Numbered from the stretch's first letter, positions 1 to 8,811 are shown. The stretch is 34,509 bases of DNA from a crenarchaeote SCGC AAA261-N23 (GCA_000375685.1 AQVQ01000007.1:1-34509), one strand, 5' to 3'. Notes: generated by a model from the sequence alone, not told the origin. Program-made: numbers and translations.

Positions 1-777
1 TCCGTCGTTTAATACTACACTCGCTAAAACGTTTATGCCCAGGTCGATGGATGCGACCTTGTTTCCCTTTGGAGATGCGATTTGGATTGATTTTCTCTCT
101 CCTATCACGATCCACTTGCTTTTCTTTCCAGTTTTACTCTCCTCAACACCTACTTCGACTGGTATGGAGGCGTACCAAGCGTTCCTTGTTTCATCGTAGG
201 ATATTTCCAGCCTACCCTGCTTACCGTACCATCTTAACCTATCTACGAACTCTATTTCGAGGTCGAAGTCCTTGAGGATGAACTTGTTGTTCTGTTCATC
301 CACTTCGTATATATCCTGTCTAACAACTAGAATAAGTTTCCTCTTCTTCGCTTCTCTGTCCTTCCAATAACGTGGTGGACTAACTTGTTTCATAAAGGGT
401 GGTAGTTTGTTCTCTTTCTTCAACTTTAGAAGGGAGAAGAAGGAGTTCCATGCTTCATTGTTCTTTTGAATTACTGCTTGTGCATTAACGCCGAGTATGT
501 TCTTGTATTTCTCGTAGTATTTGTCCCACGTACCCTTGAAGTCTACACGTTGTGGCTGGAAGAATTGTTGCCTTCTCTCGTAGTTCAACTCGTTGAAGAG
601 TTTTGCTGAGATATTCGCTAACCTTCTGAGCTTCCTTCCCTGGAAAACGTTTGGTAAGAGACGGACTACATTTGTTCTTTTGTTCTTGAATTCGACTTCG
701 TAGATGCCCTCCTCCGGTATTGCGGGAGTAATCGGCTCCCGCTCCTCATGTCCTAAGAGTTGACCGAAGGAGGACAT
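1..777 (-). CDS. tnpB: RNA-guided endonuclease TnpB (IS200/IS605 family), 3' end outside window
   Basis: The minus strand is open from ATG at 777 to the window edge, 259 codons without a stop; the ORF track misses it because no stop is present. It ends in the RuvC-I motif VASIDLGINVLAS, with the catalytic Asp at residue 245. Upstream is the N-terminal recognition part, including NNEAWNSFFSLLK and RLRWYGKQGRLEISYDE, which resemble Sulfolobales OrfB proteins. TnpB is an omegaRNA-guided DNA nuclease carried by IS605-type elements. RuvC-II, RuvC-III and the zinc ribbon would lie to the left of the window. No tnpA is visible. Codons are richer in G and C than those of neighbouring genes, which fits horizontal transfer. 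The family assignment is firm; activity cannot be judged from a partial gene. Confidence 0.9.
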   Translation of the reverse strand, partial: MSSFGQLLGHEEREPITPAIPEEGIYEVEFKNKRTNVVRLLPNVFQGRKLRRLANISAKLFNELNYERRQQFFQPQRVDFKGTWDKYYEKYKNILGVNAQAVIQKNNEAWNSFFSLLKLKKENKLPPFMKQVSPPRYWKDREAKKRKLILVVRQDIYEVDEQNNKFILKDFDLEIEFVDRLRWYGKQGRLEISYDETRNAWYASIPVEVGVEESKTGKKSKWIVIGERKSIQIASPKGNKVASIDLGINVLASVVLNDG

Positions 778-813
778 CTCAAAGTAATATGCTGCTTTGA
801 GTAAAAAACTTTT

Positions 814-838
814 ACCTCGCCCCTAGAAGGGGCGAGGT
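814..838. repeat. GC-rich perfect hairpin, probable IS605-type left-end structure
   Basis: An 11-bp perfect stem (acctcgcccct / aggggcgaggt) closes a 3-base loop (aga), 37 bp upstream of the tnpB start. IS200/IS605 transposons carry subterminal hairpins recognised by TnpA, and the position before the tnpB 5' end fits the left end. It could also be a terminator. The rest of the 778-893 gap holds nothing recognisable. Confidence 0.6.
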
Positions 839-893
839 TTGTCGCTCATTATATCATTATGAATAAAAAATATTTTCGTATTTTCAAATTATT

Positions 894-1433
894 CTAAGAA
901 ATTTTGTAACCTATTGCCTCAAGGATATCTTCATGCCCCCTTGTAAAGTCTTTTTTAGATATTTTTCTAACATCTATGAATTCAAGTTCATTCCATAGTT
1001 CGTTTTTTACAATACTCTCTATTTTTCCTTTGAATATGAATTCTATATCCCAATGTAAATGTTGAGGTGCCCTTGATGAAGCATACTGAAAACTAACCAC
1101 AAAAGGTCCTTCAAGTCCGATATTTTGCAATACTAATTGCTCTCTAAGTATCCTTTTTGCTGCATCCTTAGGATCCTCACCGAATATTAAATGGCTCGAA
1201 GGTATCATCCATCCTTTACTAAAGATTTTAGCTCTCTCTTTATCAATCGCACCTACATATTCCCAATTTGCTTCAGGATTTATTTTTCCTAAAACAACTT
1301 CATTTTCATTTGATTTTCTTGTCAAAACAACGAATGCAGATAGGCAAAATCCTCCTTCGGGTATATCTTTTATTGCTAAATCAGGATATTCCCAGTATTT
1401 ATTAAATCTGCAGAACTTCCTTTTTTCTGCCAT
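894..1433 (-). CDS. Nudix-like hydrolase domain protein
   Basis: 179 residues. The segment around residues 78-102 (PSSHLIFGEDPKDAAKRILR, then EQL) aligns with a Nudix box of the form GX5EX7REUXEEXGU. The early Glu and the RE pair are present, but the later EE positions are V and L. The rest, with a strand-rich core ending in HLHWDIEFIF, fits a Nudix fold. Family members hydrolyse nucleoside diphosphates linked to another moiety. The altered box resembles variants such as GDP-mannose hydrolases, or it may mean weakened catalysis. The substrate cannot be inferred. It is divergent from the S9 peptidase with a 39-bp intergenic region. Confidence 0.65.
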   Translation of the reverse strand: MAEKRKFCRFNKYWEYPDLAIKDIPEGGFCLSAFVVLTRKSNENEVVLGKINPEANWEYVGAIDKERAKIFSKGWMIPSSHLIFGEDPKDAAKRILREQLVLQNIGLEGPFVVSFQYASSRAPQHLHWDIEFIFKGKIESIVKNELWNELEFIDVRKISKKDFTRGHEDILEAIGYKIS

Positions 1434-1447
1434 AATTTAAAAATATC

Positions 1448-1460
1448 TTTAAAATTAAAA
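1448..1460. promoter_or_regulatory. AT-rich divergent promoter region for Nudix and S9 genes
   Basis: TTTAAAATTA lies about 25 nt before the S9 ATG at 1473. The same tract read on the minus strand (ttttaatttt) is about 23 nt before the Nudix start at 1433. This is the spacing expected for TATA boxes of leaderless archaeal transcripts. Confidence 0.4.
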
Positions 1461-1472
1461 TAGATTAAAAGT

Positions 1473-3350
1473 ATGTGGGATGAGAGAACCTTTACAAATT
1501 TTGTTTCTATAAGCGATTTGCAAATTTCTAATAACGGTGAACTTATTGTTTATACAACAACAAAACCGTTTTATGACATAAACGACTACAGAAAAACAAT
1601 TGTAATTAAAGATCTTAAGAATAATTCTGATAGCTATATAGACAACGCTTCCTTTCCTAGACTAAGCAAAGATTTTAAAAAATTAGCTTATATAAAAGAA
1701 AATAAAAGAAGAAAAACAGCAGAACTCTGGATTTATGAGCTTCAAAGGAATACGAAAAGGAAGCTTGTTGAAATTAAAAACTTTTTGGATATGTCTTGGA
1801 TTAGAAATGATAAGGAAATTCTCGTAGTAAGTTTCGAAAGATTCGAAGATAAAGATCTTTACTTTGAGAATAAAATTCCTTTTTGGTTTGATAGCAGAGG
1901 CATTCTAAGCTGCGAAAAAATTAAATTTACTTTATATGACTCAGACTCAGCTAATGAGCTTCATTCTTTTAAGCAGGACTTTTTCGCTCTTCCATACATT
2001 CCAATCGCTATTCCTAGCAAAGACGCTTTTCTAATTAACTATCCCAAAAGGGAAAATCCTTACATACTTTTTGATATTTTACAATACAAAGATAACTCTA
2101 TTGAGGTTTTGATGAAAGATGTTTCATTTATAGCTATAGATTCTAATAATGACTTTATTCTTCTCCATGGCAAACCGAAGAAAAAACATACAACGGAGCA
2201 CGATTTCCTTTACATATTTAAAGATGGAAAAATTGAAAGTCTAACGGAAAAATACATATACAATAACTACGATGGAAGGATATTAGCAAATGGCGAAGTT
2301 TATTTCACCTCAGCATATAGAGGAAGAATAATTTTGGAAAAAATAAGAAAAGAAAAGGAAACCTTAATAAACGGAGACTTTTATATCTTAGATTTTGATG
2401 TAAGCGAAAATGGCGATGTAGCTTTAATTTTGCAAACTTCTACTACACCAGATGAATTGTTTATTTTTAATGGGGAGTTGAAACGGTTAACGAATTACAA
2501 TACAAAAATAATAGATAAACTAGGTTCAATAAAGCCGATTTATTTTGGGTATAAATCTTTTGACGGTAAAACTATCGATGCTTGGTATTACAAGCCTAAG
2601 AATCCAGTATCTGGTTCTCCTTTAATAGTAATGGTTCATGGCGGTCCAAAAGGGATGTACGGTTATCAGTTCAATTATCAAGCTCAATTACTGGCTAACA
2701 ATGGATATTTTGTATTATTAACAAATCCAAGGGGTAGCGATGGATATGAAGAGGAATTTGCTTATGAAGTGATGCAAAAAACAGGATTAGAAGATTTCAA
2801 AGATATAATGTTTGGGGTGGAAGAACTTCTTAAAAAAGAAGCATTCATTGATAAAAACAAGATAGGGATAACAGGAATAAGTTATGGAGGATTTATGACA
2901 AATTGGGCTGTAGCAAATACAGATTTATTCAAAGCTGCTGTTAGCGAGAACGGCATAAGTTTTTGGCTTTCGGATTATGGCTTTTCAGATATTGGTTATT
3001 GGTTCAATAAAGATTTAATCGGTCTGAATCCTTTGAATAACGAAAATTATAAAAAGCTTAGTCCTTTATTCTATGCAGAAAACGTAAATACACCTATCTT
3101 ATTTATACACAGCATAGAAGATTACCGATGTACCTTTGATCAGTCGTTGGCTTTCTACACTATTTTAAAAGACCTTGGAAAAGAGGCTTATATTGTTCTA
3201 TTTAAAAGAGGTAGTCATGCACATAGTTTAAATGGAAAACCAAAGCATAGAGCTAAAAGATACAAGATAATAATTGAATTCTTCAAGCAAAAATTATTGG
3301 AAAATAAAAAGGAATTTGATATAAACTTTTTAAAATACTTTGATAAATAA
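1473..3350 (+). CDS. S9 family serine peptidase (acylaminoacyl-peptidase / prolyl oligopeptidase type)
   Basis: 625 residues, the usual length for archaeal S9 peptidases. Residues about 1-340 are strand-rich and fit the beta-propeller that gates access. The C-terminal alpha/beta hydrolase starts near VMVHGGPKG. The nucleophile is Ser470 in GISYGG, the acid is probably Asp550 in SIEDYRCTF, and the His is His582 in GSHAHS. Such enzymes remove N-acylated residues or dipeptides from short peptides in the cytosol. No signal peptide is present. The start is ATG with a TATA-like element about 25 nt upstream. Whether it is an acylaminoacyl-peptidase or a dipeptidyl peptidase is not resolved. Confidence 0.92.
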   Translation: MWDERTFTNFVSISDLQISNNGELIVYTTTKPFYDINDYRKTIVIKDLKNNSDSYIDNASFPRLSKDFKKLAYIKENKRRKTAELWIYELQRNTKRKLVEIKNFLDMSWIRNDKEILVVSFERFEDKDLYFENKIPFWFDSRGILSCEKIKFTLYDSDSANELHSFKQDFFALPYIPIAIPSKDAFLINYPKRENPYILFDILQYKDNSIEVLMKDVSFIAIDSNNDFILLHGKPKKKHTTEHDFLYIFKDGKIESLTEKYIYNNYDGRILANGEVYFTSAYRGRIILEKIRKEKETLINGDFYILDFDVSENGDVALILQTSTTPDELFIFNGELKRLTNYNTKIIDKLGSIKPIYFGYKSFDGKTIDAWYYKPKNPVSGSPLIVMVHGGPKGMYGYQFNYQAQLLANNGYFVLLTNPRGSDGYEEEFAYEVMQKTGLEDFKDIMFGVEELLKKEAFIDKNKIGITGISYGGFMTNWAVANTDLFKAAVSENGISFWLSDYGFSDIGYWFNKDLIGLNPLNNENYKKLSPLFYAENVNTPILFIHSIEDYRCTFDQSLAFYTILKDLGKEAYIVLFKRGSHAHSLNGKPKHRAKRYKIIIEFFKQKLLENKKEFDINFLKYFDK

Positions 3351-3378
3351 TATTCTTAGTGAAAATTAATTTTTAAAA

Positions 3379-3386
3379 TTTATATA
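3379..3386 (+). promoter_or_regulatory. TATA box of the pilus operon
   Basis: TTTATATA about 50 nt before the TTG start at 3435. This spacing predicts a leader of roughly 25 nt, unlike the leaderless genes elsewhere in the window. Confidence 0.45.
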
Positions 3387-3434
3387 ATAAGAGAAAGCAA
3401 TATAAGTCAATCAAAATAATTCTATTATGTAATC

Positions 3435-4895
3435 TTGGGAGAAGTACCGCAATTTCAGGAATTCTATCATGTTGATCCACCCTATGCTAGTGTAGGTATT
3501 AAATTTGAATCTGGATATTATGTTTATGAGGTAATAGAGCCAATTTTGGATAAAGAAGAAACAAATATTCTCGAAAGACTCAAAAAAGGAATTTATGAAG
3601 AAGTAGATTTTTCAAAAATGAGTAAAATAGATGAAAGTGAAATAGAAAAACAAGCCAGGCTCCTAATGAAAAAATACAAAATAAAGATTAATGAAATACG
3701 TTTCAAAAAAATAATGTATTATCTAGTAAGAGACTTGCTTAGATACGGTAAAATAACAGTTCCTATACTCGATCCAAATGTTGAAGATATAAGCTGTGAT
3801 GGTCTTAATGTTCCTGTATACATTTACCACAAAAGATACGATTTTATTCCTTCTAACATTGTTTTTACCGATATCAACGAGCTAAGATCAATGGTATATA
3901 GGTTAGCTTTCAAAGGAAATGCGCAGCTCACTTCTTCAGCACCGATTGTTGATGCAACATTGCCTGAAGGTTATAGAGCAAACTTAACTTTAGAAGATGT
4001 ATCAAGAAAAGGTCCTGCTTTCACAATTAGAAAATTATTTGTAAAACCAATTACGATAGTTGACCTAATAAAAAGCAGAGTTCTTACTCCTAAAATTGCA
4101 GCTTATTTATGGATTATGATTGAGTATAAGAAAGCAATTCTAATAATAGGAACAACTGGTGCTGGAAAGACAACTACACTTAATGCTATAGCAACTTTTA
4201 TTCCTCCTGATGCAAAAATTGTAACAATTGAAGAAACAAGGGAGATAAATTTACCACATAAAAACTGGATACCTTTTACAACAAGAATGACATTTCAAAC
4301 AGGTATAAAGGAAATTACGATGTTTGAACTTCTCAAGGCCTCTCTAAGGCAAAGACCAGATTATATAATTGTTGGAGAAATAAGGGGTGAAGAAGCGTAT
4401 ACATTAGTTCAAGCAATTGCAACAGGCCATGGAGGATTAACTACTCTTCACGCAGAAAACGCTGAATTTGCAGTTCATAGGCTAATAAATAAGCCTTTAG
4501 ATGTTCCACCATCGATAATAAACGCCTTCAGTGTAATACTTAAGGTTGAAAAAGTTAAGCTAACAAATGGACTTTTTAGAAAAGTCGTTTCTATAGATGA
4601 AGTGATGGGATATGATATAAAGAATGAAAAGCCTATTTTAAACAACATATATAGATTTAGTCCTTTTGAAGAGAAGGATATAGATATCAAGAGCAGTAAA
4701 AAATTAATAGAGATAGCGGTCAATTACTTAGGAGCTTCAGTCGAAGAAGAGTTAGAGAGAAGGAGTAGGATTCTCAAGTGGATTGCTGAAAAAAATATTA
4801 CAGAGTTTACCAAAATAGGCGAAATAATCGCGGCATACTATAGGAACCCTAGAAGAGTTTTAGCAATCGTAGATTTAAACGGAGAATGGATATGA
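3435..4895 (+). CDS. Type IV pilus / Tad-like secretion ATPase (GspE/VirB11 superfamily)
   Basis: 486 residues. The Walker A is GTTGAGKTTT with Lys245, and an acidic motif VGEIRG has Glu315. The N-terminal domain (about residues 1-200) and histidine-box-like stretches such as ATGHGGLTTLHAE fit the assembly ATPases of archaeal pili (TadA, FlaI, UpsE relatives). It would energise pilus assembly on the cytoplasmic side of the platform proteins encoded next. The start is TTG: an in-frame TAA lies 18 nt upstream and no ATG or GTG falls between. It overlaps the next gene, indicating translational coupling. Pilins and prepilin peptidase are absent here, so the appendage type is unknown. Confidence 0.92.
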   Translation: MGEVPQFQEFYHVDPPYASVGIKFESGYYVYEVIEPILDKEETNILERLKKGIYEEVDFSKMSKIDESEIEKQARLLMKKYKIKINEIRFKKIMYYLVRDLLRYGKITVPILDPNVEDISCDGLNVPVYIYHKRYDFIPSNIVFTDINELRSMVYRLAFKGNAQLTSSAPIVDATLPEGYRANLTLEDVSRKGPAFTIRKLFVKPITIVDLIKSRVLTPKIAAYLWIMIEYKKAILIIGTTGAGKTTTLNAIATFIPPDAKIVTIEETREINLPHKNWIPFTTRMTFQTGIKEITMFELLKASLRQRPDYIIVGEIRGEEAYTLVQAIATGHGGLTTLHAENAEFAVHRLINKPLDVPPSIINAFSVILKVEKVKLTNGLFRKVVSIDEVMGYDIKNEKPILNNIYRFSPFEEKDIDIKSSKKLIEIAVNYLGASVEEELERRSRILKWIAEKNITEFTKIGEIIAAYYRNPRRVLAIVDLNGEWI

Positions 4896-5773
4896 AAGCT
4901 GAAAACATAATTAATTCTTATAAGAGTTTTGCTTACAGCTTATTCGGAACAAGAATACCTGAATTTAAAGCATTACGCATATCGTTAATAAAAACAGGGA
5001 TTTCCGAAAGCTACGAAATTTACTTTTCAACGCTTATTTTAACCACAATTATAATTATTCCTCCAGTTTTTATAGGGGCTTTAATTTTTCATTTGTTTTT
5101 GCTTAAATTACCTTTATTCTTCTCATTAATACTAAGTACTATAGTGCTTTTGATAGGATTGGGTATAAATCTATTTATTTGGATAGGCTATCCAATTATG
5201 CTCAAAGGAGTTAGATCTAGCGAAATAGATAACAGGCTATATTTAATCCTTGGTTATGCAGCGGTTTTATCAAGTTCTATAGAAAATATTGTTGAAGTCA
5301 TACATGAACTATCAAAGATTGAAAGATCAAAAGCTGCCAAAATTGTATTCAATAATTTTTTGAAATACGTATATGCAGGAGGAATGAGTGTAATAGAAGC
5401 TTTTAATGAAGCGGCTAAAAGATGCCCTTCAGAAAGGCTATCATCAATTTTTATTACACTGGCTTCAATCTATTCTACTACAGGAAACTTTAGAGATTTT
5501 TTCAATATTGAAGCGAGAAATGCGTTGACGATGAAAGTAAATAAAATGAGGAGATTAATTGCTCAAATAGCGGTGATGGCTGAACTTTATGTAGGATTGG
5601 TTCTTTTAGGCCCTACATTATTCATCATAATTATAGCACTTTTATCAGGTCTAAGCTATTCTCCTTTTCCAATACCAACTAATTTATTGCTTGCATTGCT
5701 TGGATTATTTAGTGTGCCAATATTATCTGGAATGTTTTTGGCTTTACTAACAAGTACATTAGGTTCTGAATAA
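4886..5773 (+). CDS. Pilus assembly platform membrane protein (T2SSF / TadC-like), first copy
   Basis: 295 residues with two N-terminal hydrophobic helices (about residues 45-115), a cytoplasmic helical T2SSF-like segment containing YAGGMSVIEAFNEAAKRCP, and two C-terminal membrane helices. This is the layout of TadB/TadC half-size platform proteins, which anchor the assembly ATPase at the membrane. ATG 4886 overlaps the ATPase by 10 nt. ATG 4892 would give a classical ATGA coupling and is an equally plausible start. A GGAG precedes both. The stop is TAA, overlapping by one base the ATG of the second platform gene. Confidence 0.82.
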   Translation: MDMKAENIINSYKSFAYSLFGTRIPEFKALRISLIKTGISESYEIYFSTLILTTIIIIPPVFIGALIFHLFLLKLPLFFSLILSTIVLLIGLGINLFIWIGYPIMLKGVRSSEIDNRLYLILGYAAVLSSSIENIVEVIHELSKIERSKAAKIVFNNFLKYVYAGGMSVIEAFNEAAKRCPSERLSSIFITLASIYSTTGNFRDFFNIEARNALTMKVNKMRRLIAQIAVMAELYVGLVLLGPTLFIIIIALLSGLSYSPFPIPTNLLLALLGLFSVPILSGMFLALLTSTLGSE

Positions 5774-6648
5774 TGGCTAATAGCTTCTTAAAAGAGAAGC
5801 TTGAATATTTTCTACTTCCTATTCCTATAATATTATTCATTTTCACTTTCATCATAACATTAAGCTCTGGTTTATACAATCCTCGAGTAGAAATTTTACC
5901 TACAAAAATGCTAGGCAACAATATTCTTATAATTTCTTTAATTATTGGGATATCGCCTATTGCTTATTATGAATGGCAAGATTATAAAAGGAAAAGAAAC
6001 ATACAAAGAACAATTCCTAAATTTCTTGACACTTTATCCGAAAATATAAGAGGAGGATTAAACTATGTTAATGCTTTAAGAAAGGCAACTGAAAGTTACA
6101 AATCCGATATATCTGATGCGTTAAAGGATGCTATTAACAAACATTATTTGGGTTTGGAATTTAGAGAAGCTATAAAGTTAGCATCAAAAAGAATAAATTT
6201 TGCTGATGCTGAACCATTTTTAAATGTATTAAGTAGAGCTTACTATGCAGGAGAAGCTGCTGTAGAAGCTATAAAAAATGCTTCTTCCTTTTATTGGGCT
6301 ATAGAAGAATACAGGAATTCAAGGGAAAGTGAAACAAGGGTTTATCTTGGAGTAATATTTATTTCATTGATCGTTTATCTTTTCGTAGCATTACTTATAT
6401 TAACTCAGCTAATAATTCCTGTTACAACTTTTAGTTCAAAAGCTTCCTTTACTGGATTGAAATTAAGTTTCTTTGGCAACATTTCTCCTTACTTCCTTGC
6501 AAGTGTATTTTTATGGATGGGAATCATTGAAGCTTTGTTTGCTGGAATGATAATCGGAAAAATAATATATAACAGAATAGGAACAGGTCTTGTTTATTCA
6601 ATAATCATGATGGTTATAGTCTTAATATCTTTCAATTTATTTGTTTAA
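5773..6648 (+). CDS. Pilus assembly platform membrane protein (T2SSF / TadB-like), second copy
   Basis: 291 residues: two N-terminal membrane helices, a helical cytoplasmic segment beginning TIPKFLDTLSENIRGGLNY, and two or three C-terminal helices. Residues YAGEAAVEAIKNASSFYW correspond to the YAGG-containing stretch of the preceding protein, so the two are diverged paralogues likely to form a heteromeric platform. The start codon shares a base with the upstream stop (TAATG), consistent with co-translation. The gene closes the ATPase-platform-platform operon. Confidence 0.82.
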   Translation: MANSFLKEKLEYFLLPIPIILFIFTFIITLSSGLYNPRVEILPTKMLGNNILIISLIIGISPIAYYEWQDYKRKRNIQRTIPKFLDTLSENIRGGLNYVNALRKATESYKSDISDALKDAINKHYLGLEFREAIKLASKRINFADAEPFLNVLSRAYYAGEAAVEAIKNASSFYWAIEEYRNSRESETRVYLGVIFISLIVYLFVALLILTQLIIPVTTFSSKASFTGLKLSFFGNISPYFLASVFLWMGIIEALFAGMIIGKIIYNRIGTGLVYSIIMMVIVLISFNLFV

Positions 6649-6656
6649 AATAAGTA

Positions 6657-6665
6657 TTTTATATT
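6657..6665 (+). promoter_or_regulatory. TATA box of the PAC2 gene
   Basis: TTTTATATT centred about 24 nt before ATG 6685, the spacing of a leaderless transcript. Confidence 0.45.
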
Positions 6666-6684
6666 AAAATTTTATTCTTTAATT

Positions 6685-7420
6685 ATGCCTAAAGAAATTA
6701 TAGAAATTAAGGAATACAAGAAACTGGATCTTAGAGAATCAATATTGATCGATGGTTTTCCAAGCGTAGGACTTATAAGTACGATAATTTCAAACTATTA
6801 TATCTCTGCATTTAATCTTGATGGAATGGCTTTCATTGATTCTCCATATTTTCCTCCCTTAACTTTAGTTTATGCAAAAAAGCCAAAGTATCCTGCTAGA
6901 ATTCATGCAAGTGAGGATAAAAAGCTAACAGTAATATCTTGCGAATTCACCCCAGCTCCTCAGCTTGTTAGAGCAATAGGTGAAAAAATAGTGAAGTGGG
7001 CAATAACTAGACATATACATTCAATCATTACATTTGTAGGTATCCTAGAAAAAGGAAGTTCAGAACAGGTTAGCGAAGTGTATGCTGTAGGTAGTACAGA
7101 ACAAATTAGGAATCTGCTCAGCGAAAAAAAACATACCTTTATTGGAACATGGAGCAGTAATAGGATTGCCTGCAATAATATTGAACGAATGCAGATGGTT
7201 AAATTTCGATGCTGTTTGTTTTGTAGTAAGAGTTTTCCATCCCTATCCTGAATTTAGAGCTGCTGCCAATGTAATAGAACATATTAACAAAATATATCCT
7301 TCAATAGCAGTAGATACACAACCACTTTATAAGGAAGCAGAAAATATTGAAAAAAGAATAAGGGAGATAAGGGAAGCAACAAGACCTGTTCAGGAACCTG
7401 CAGGCACTTTATACAGGTAA
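6685..7420 (+). CDS. PAC2 family protein (proteasome-assembly-chaperone-like), frameshifted at an A8 tract
   Basis: The ORF track splits this gene into 188-aa and 92-aa pieces. The first piece reads PAC2-like up to SEKK, then turns to unrelated sequence. The second begins in a different frame and resumes the family pattern (GAVIGLPAIILNECRWLNFD). Removing one A from the run at 7124-7131 joins them as SEKNIPLLEHGAVIG, giving about 244 residues, a normal PAC2 length. PAC2 proteins are related to proteasome assembly chaperones; the archaeal role is not well established. The gene could be intact with a sequencing error, a pseudogene, or expressed through slippage. Its 3' end overlaps the convergent DUF72 gene by 12 nt. 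Confidence 0.8.
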
Positions 7421-8134
7421 CTTATTTATCTTAAATTTTTCCATTAAATAGAATCCGTTCGGTAGCATACCATGGTCATTATTAAGGTAAATATAGCATT
7501 TTTTAAATTCTAAACTACTTATCTTTTTAACCAATTCGTCAAGCTCTTCCTTTGAATATTCATAATTGTACCATTCTTTTCTTCCATGAAGTCTAACGTA
7601 AATTGTACCATTACATAAGTAAATATCGTTAGGAAAATCCGGTGAATCGATTGAACACATTATAATACCATTTTCTTCAAGCTTTTCAACTATTGAACGT
7701 GCTTTAAACCATGATTCATCCCTAAATTCTATTACACCTTTTCCTTCCAATTTTGCTTTTGTGAAGAAATTAATGATTCTTTGTAAATTACTTTCACTGT
7801 ATTCAAACGTTGGTGGCATTTGGAAAAGCCAAAAGGATATTTTATGTTCAATTTCCTTTAATCTATCTTTAAACTTCTGAAATGTCGCAATACTTTTATC
7901 ACTAAGTCTTAAATAGTGTGTAATTATCTTATTTACCTTTATCGAAAAATCAAAATATTCAGGAACATCAAGCCAACTTTTTATCCAACTTCGATAAGGG
8001 AAGCTATAAAATGTAGCATTTATCTCTACAGTATTAAAACCTTGCTTCAAGTACCATTTAAAACTCGTTGGTTTACCTTCATTCCAAAAATAATTGTATC
8101 CGCTGGTTCCTATTTTTACTATTCTTTCTTTCAC
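7409..8134 (-). CDS. DUF72 family protein
   Basis: 241 residues beginning IVKIGTSGYNYF and containing GFNTVEINATFYSFP and DFSIKVNKIITH, the hallmark pattern of the DUF72 (YecE-like) TIM-barrel family. A later IEFRDESWF and YVRLHGR also match the family. Its biochemical function is unknown; a sugar- or nucleotide-related role has been suggested for TIM-barrel relatives but nothing here proves it. ATG overlaps the tpiA stop by 4 nt, so it is the last gene of the fbp-tpiA operon. Confidence 0.85.
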   Translation of the reverse strand: MKERIVKIGTSGYNYFWNEGKPTSFKWYLKQGFNTVEINATFYSFPYRSWIKSWLDVPEYFDFSIKVNKIITHYLRLSDKSIATFQKFKDRLKEIEHKISFWLFQMPPTFEYSESNLQRIINFFTKAKLEGKGVIEFRDESWFKARSIVEKLEENGIIMCSIDSPDFPNDIYLCNGTIYVRLHGRKEWYNYEYSKEELDELVKKISSLEFKKCYIYLNNDHGMLPNGFYLMEKFKINKLPV

Positions 8135-8811
8135 AATACTGAAACCATCGATTTTAAAGTAGCATACGGATCCTTTGATTTAACGAAGCTTGAAGAGACT
8201 AAAACTCCTTCTGAACCAAGTTCAATTGCTATCTTTACATCTTCTTCATTGGTTATTCCTGCACCACAAATAACACTGATTTTTTTATTGGTTCGTTTAA
8301 CAAGTTCCAACGTCCTTGTTATGCTCTCTGGTTTGTACTTTGAAACGGATTTTCCGCTCCCTATAAGCTCAGGAGGTTCAATTGCTATCATATCTGGTTC
8401 AAATTTAGAAAGACGAAAGCACTCATCTGGATCCTTACCGCAAACTATGCTTATCATACCAAGTTTTTTGCTTTTTTTAACAAGAAATTCTATACTTGTC
8501 AAATCAATTCTTTTTTCTGAATGGTTTATTAACACTCCTATTGCTCCTGCTTCTTTTAATGCTTCTAGAGGCAAGTGTCCAGTGTAGCCTCCCGGTTCAA
8601 TTGCATCTGCATGCTGAGCAATAACTAGATCAAAAATATGCTTAATTTTAGGCAAATCTACAGCCGTTGGAGCAAGGATTATTGTCTTTTTAACTTCTTC
8701 ATATACCTTTTTAGTTATTTGAGCAAGCTTAATTGCGTTAATTCCTATGGCTTCATTGTAGCATTTGAAATTGAGGATTAACAATGGAAATCTTATTTCA
8801 TTTTTAAACAT
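8131..8811 (-). CDS. tpiA: Triosephosphate isomerase (archaeal type)
   Basis: 226 residues, the compact archaeal length. Catalytic residues are visible: Asn14 and Lys16 in NFKCY, His97 in INHSEKR, and Glu145 in AIEPPELIGSG. The phosphate-binding motifs CGAGI and GVLVSSSFV follow. The enzyme interconverts dihydroxyacetone phosphate and glyceraldehyde 3-phosphate, the two substrates condensed by the product of the upstream gene, which it overlaps by 8 nt. The pairing makes a gluconeogenic operon. Confidence 0.96.
   Translation of the reverse strand: MFKNEIRFPLLILNFKCYNEAIGINAIKLAQITKKVYEEVKKTIILAPTAVDLPKIKHIFDLVIAQHADAIEPGGYTGHLPLEALKEAGAIGVLINHSEKRIDLTSIEFLVKKSKKLGMISIVCGKDPDECFRLSKFEPDMIAIEPPELIGSGKSVSKYKPESITRTLELVKRTNKKISVICGAGITNEEDVKIAIELGSEGVLVSSSFVKSKDPYATLKSMVSVL

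Noticed and set aside
51-275. 74-aa plus-strand ORF at the left edge
   Set aside because: It is antisense to the open tnpB frame and has no protein-like pattern.
7100-7160. Programmed -1 frameshift in the PAC2 A8 tract
   Set aside because: A -1 shift enters a frame that stops within about ten codons; only skipping one base restores the protein.
7916-8587. 223-aa plus-strand ORF opposite DUF72 and tpiA
   Set aside because: It is the antisense shadow of two well-supported genes. Its length reflects codon bias, not coding.
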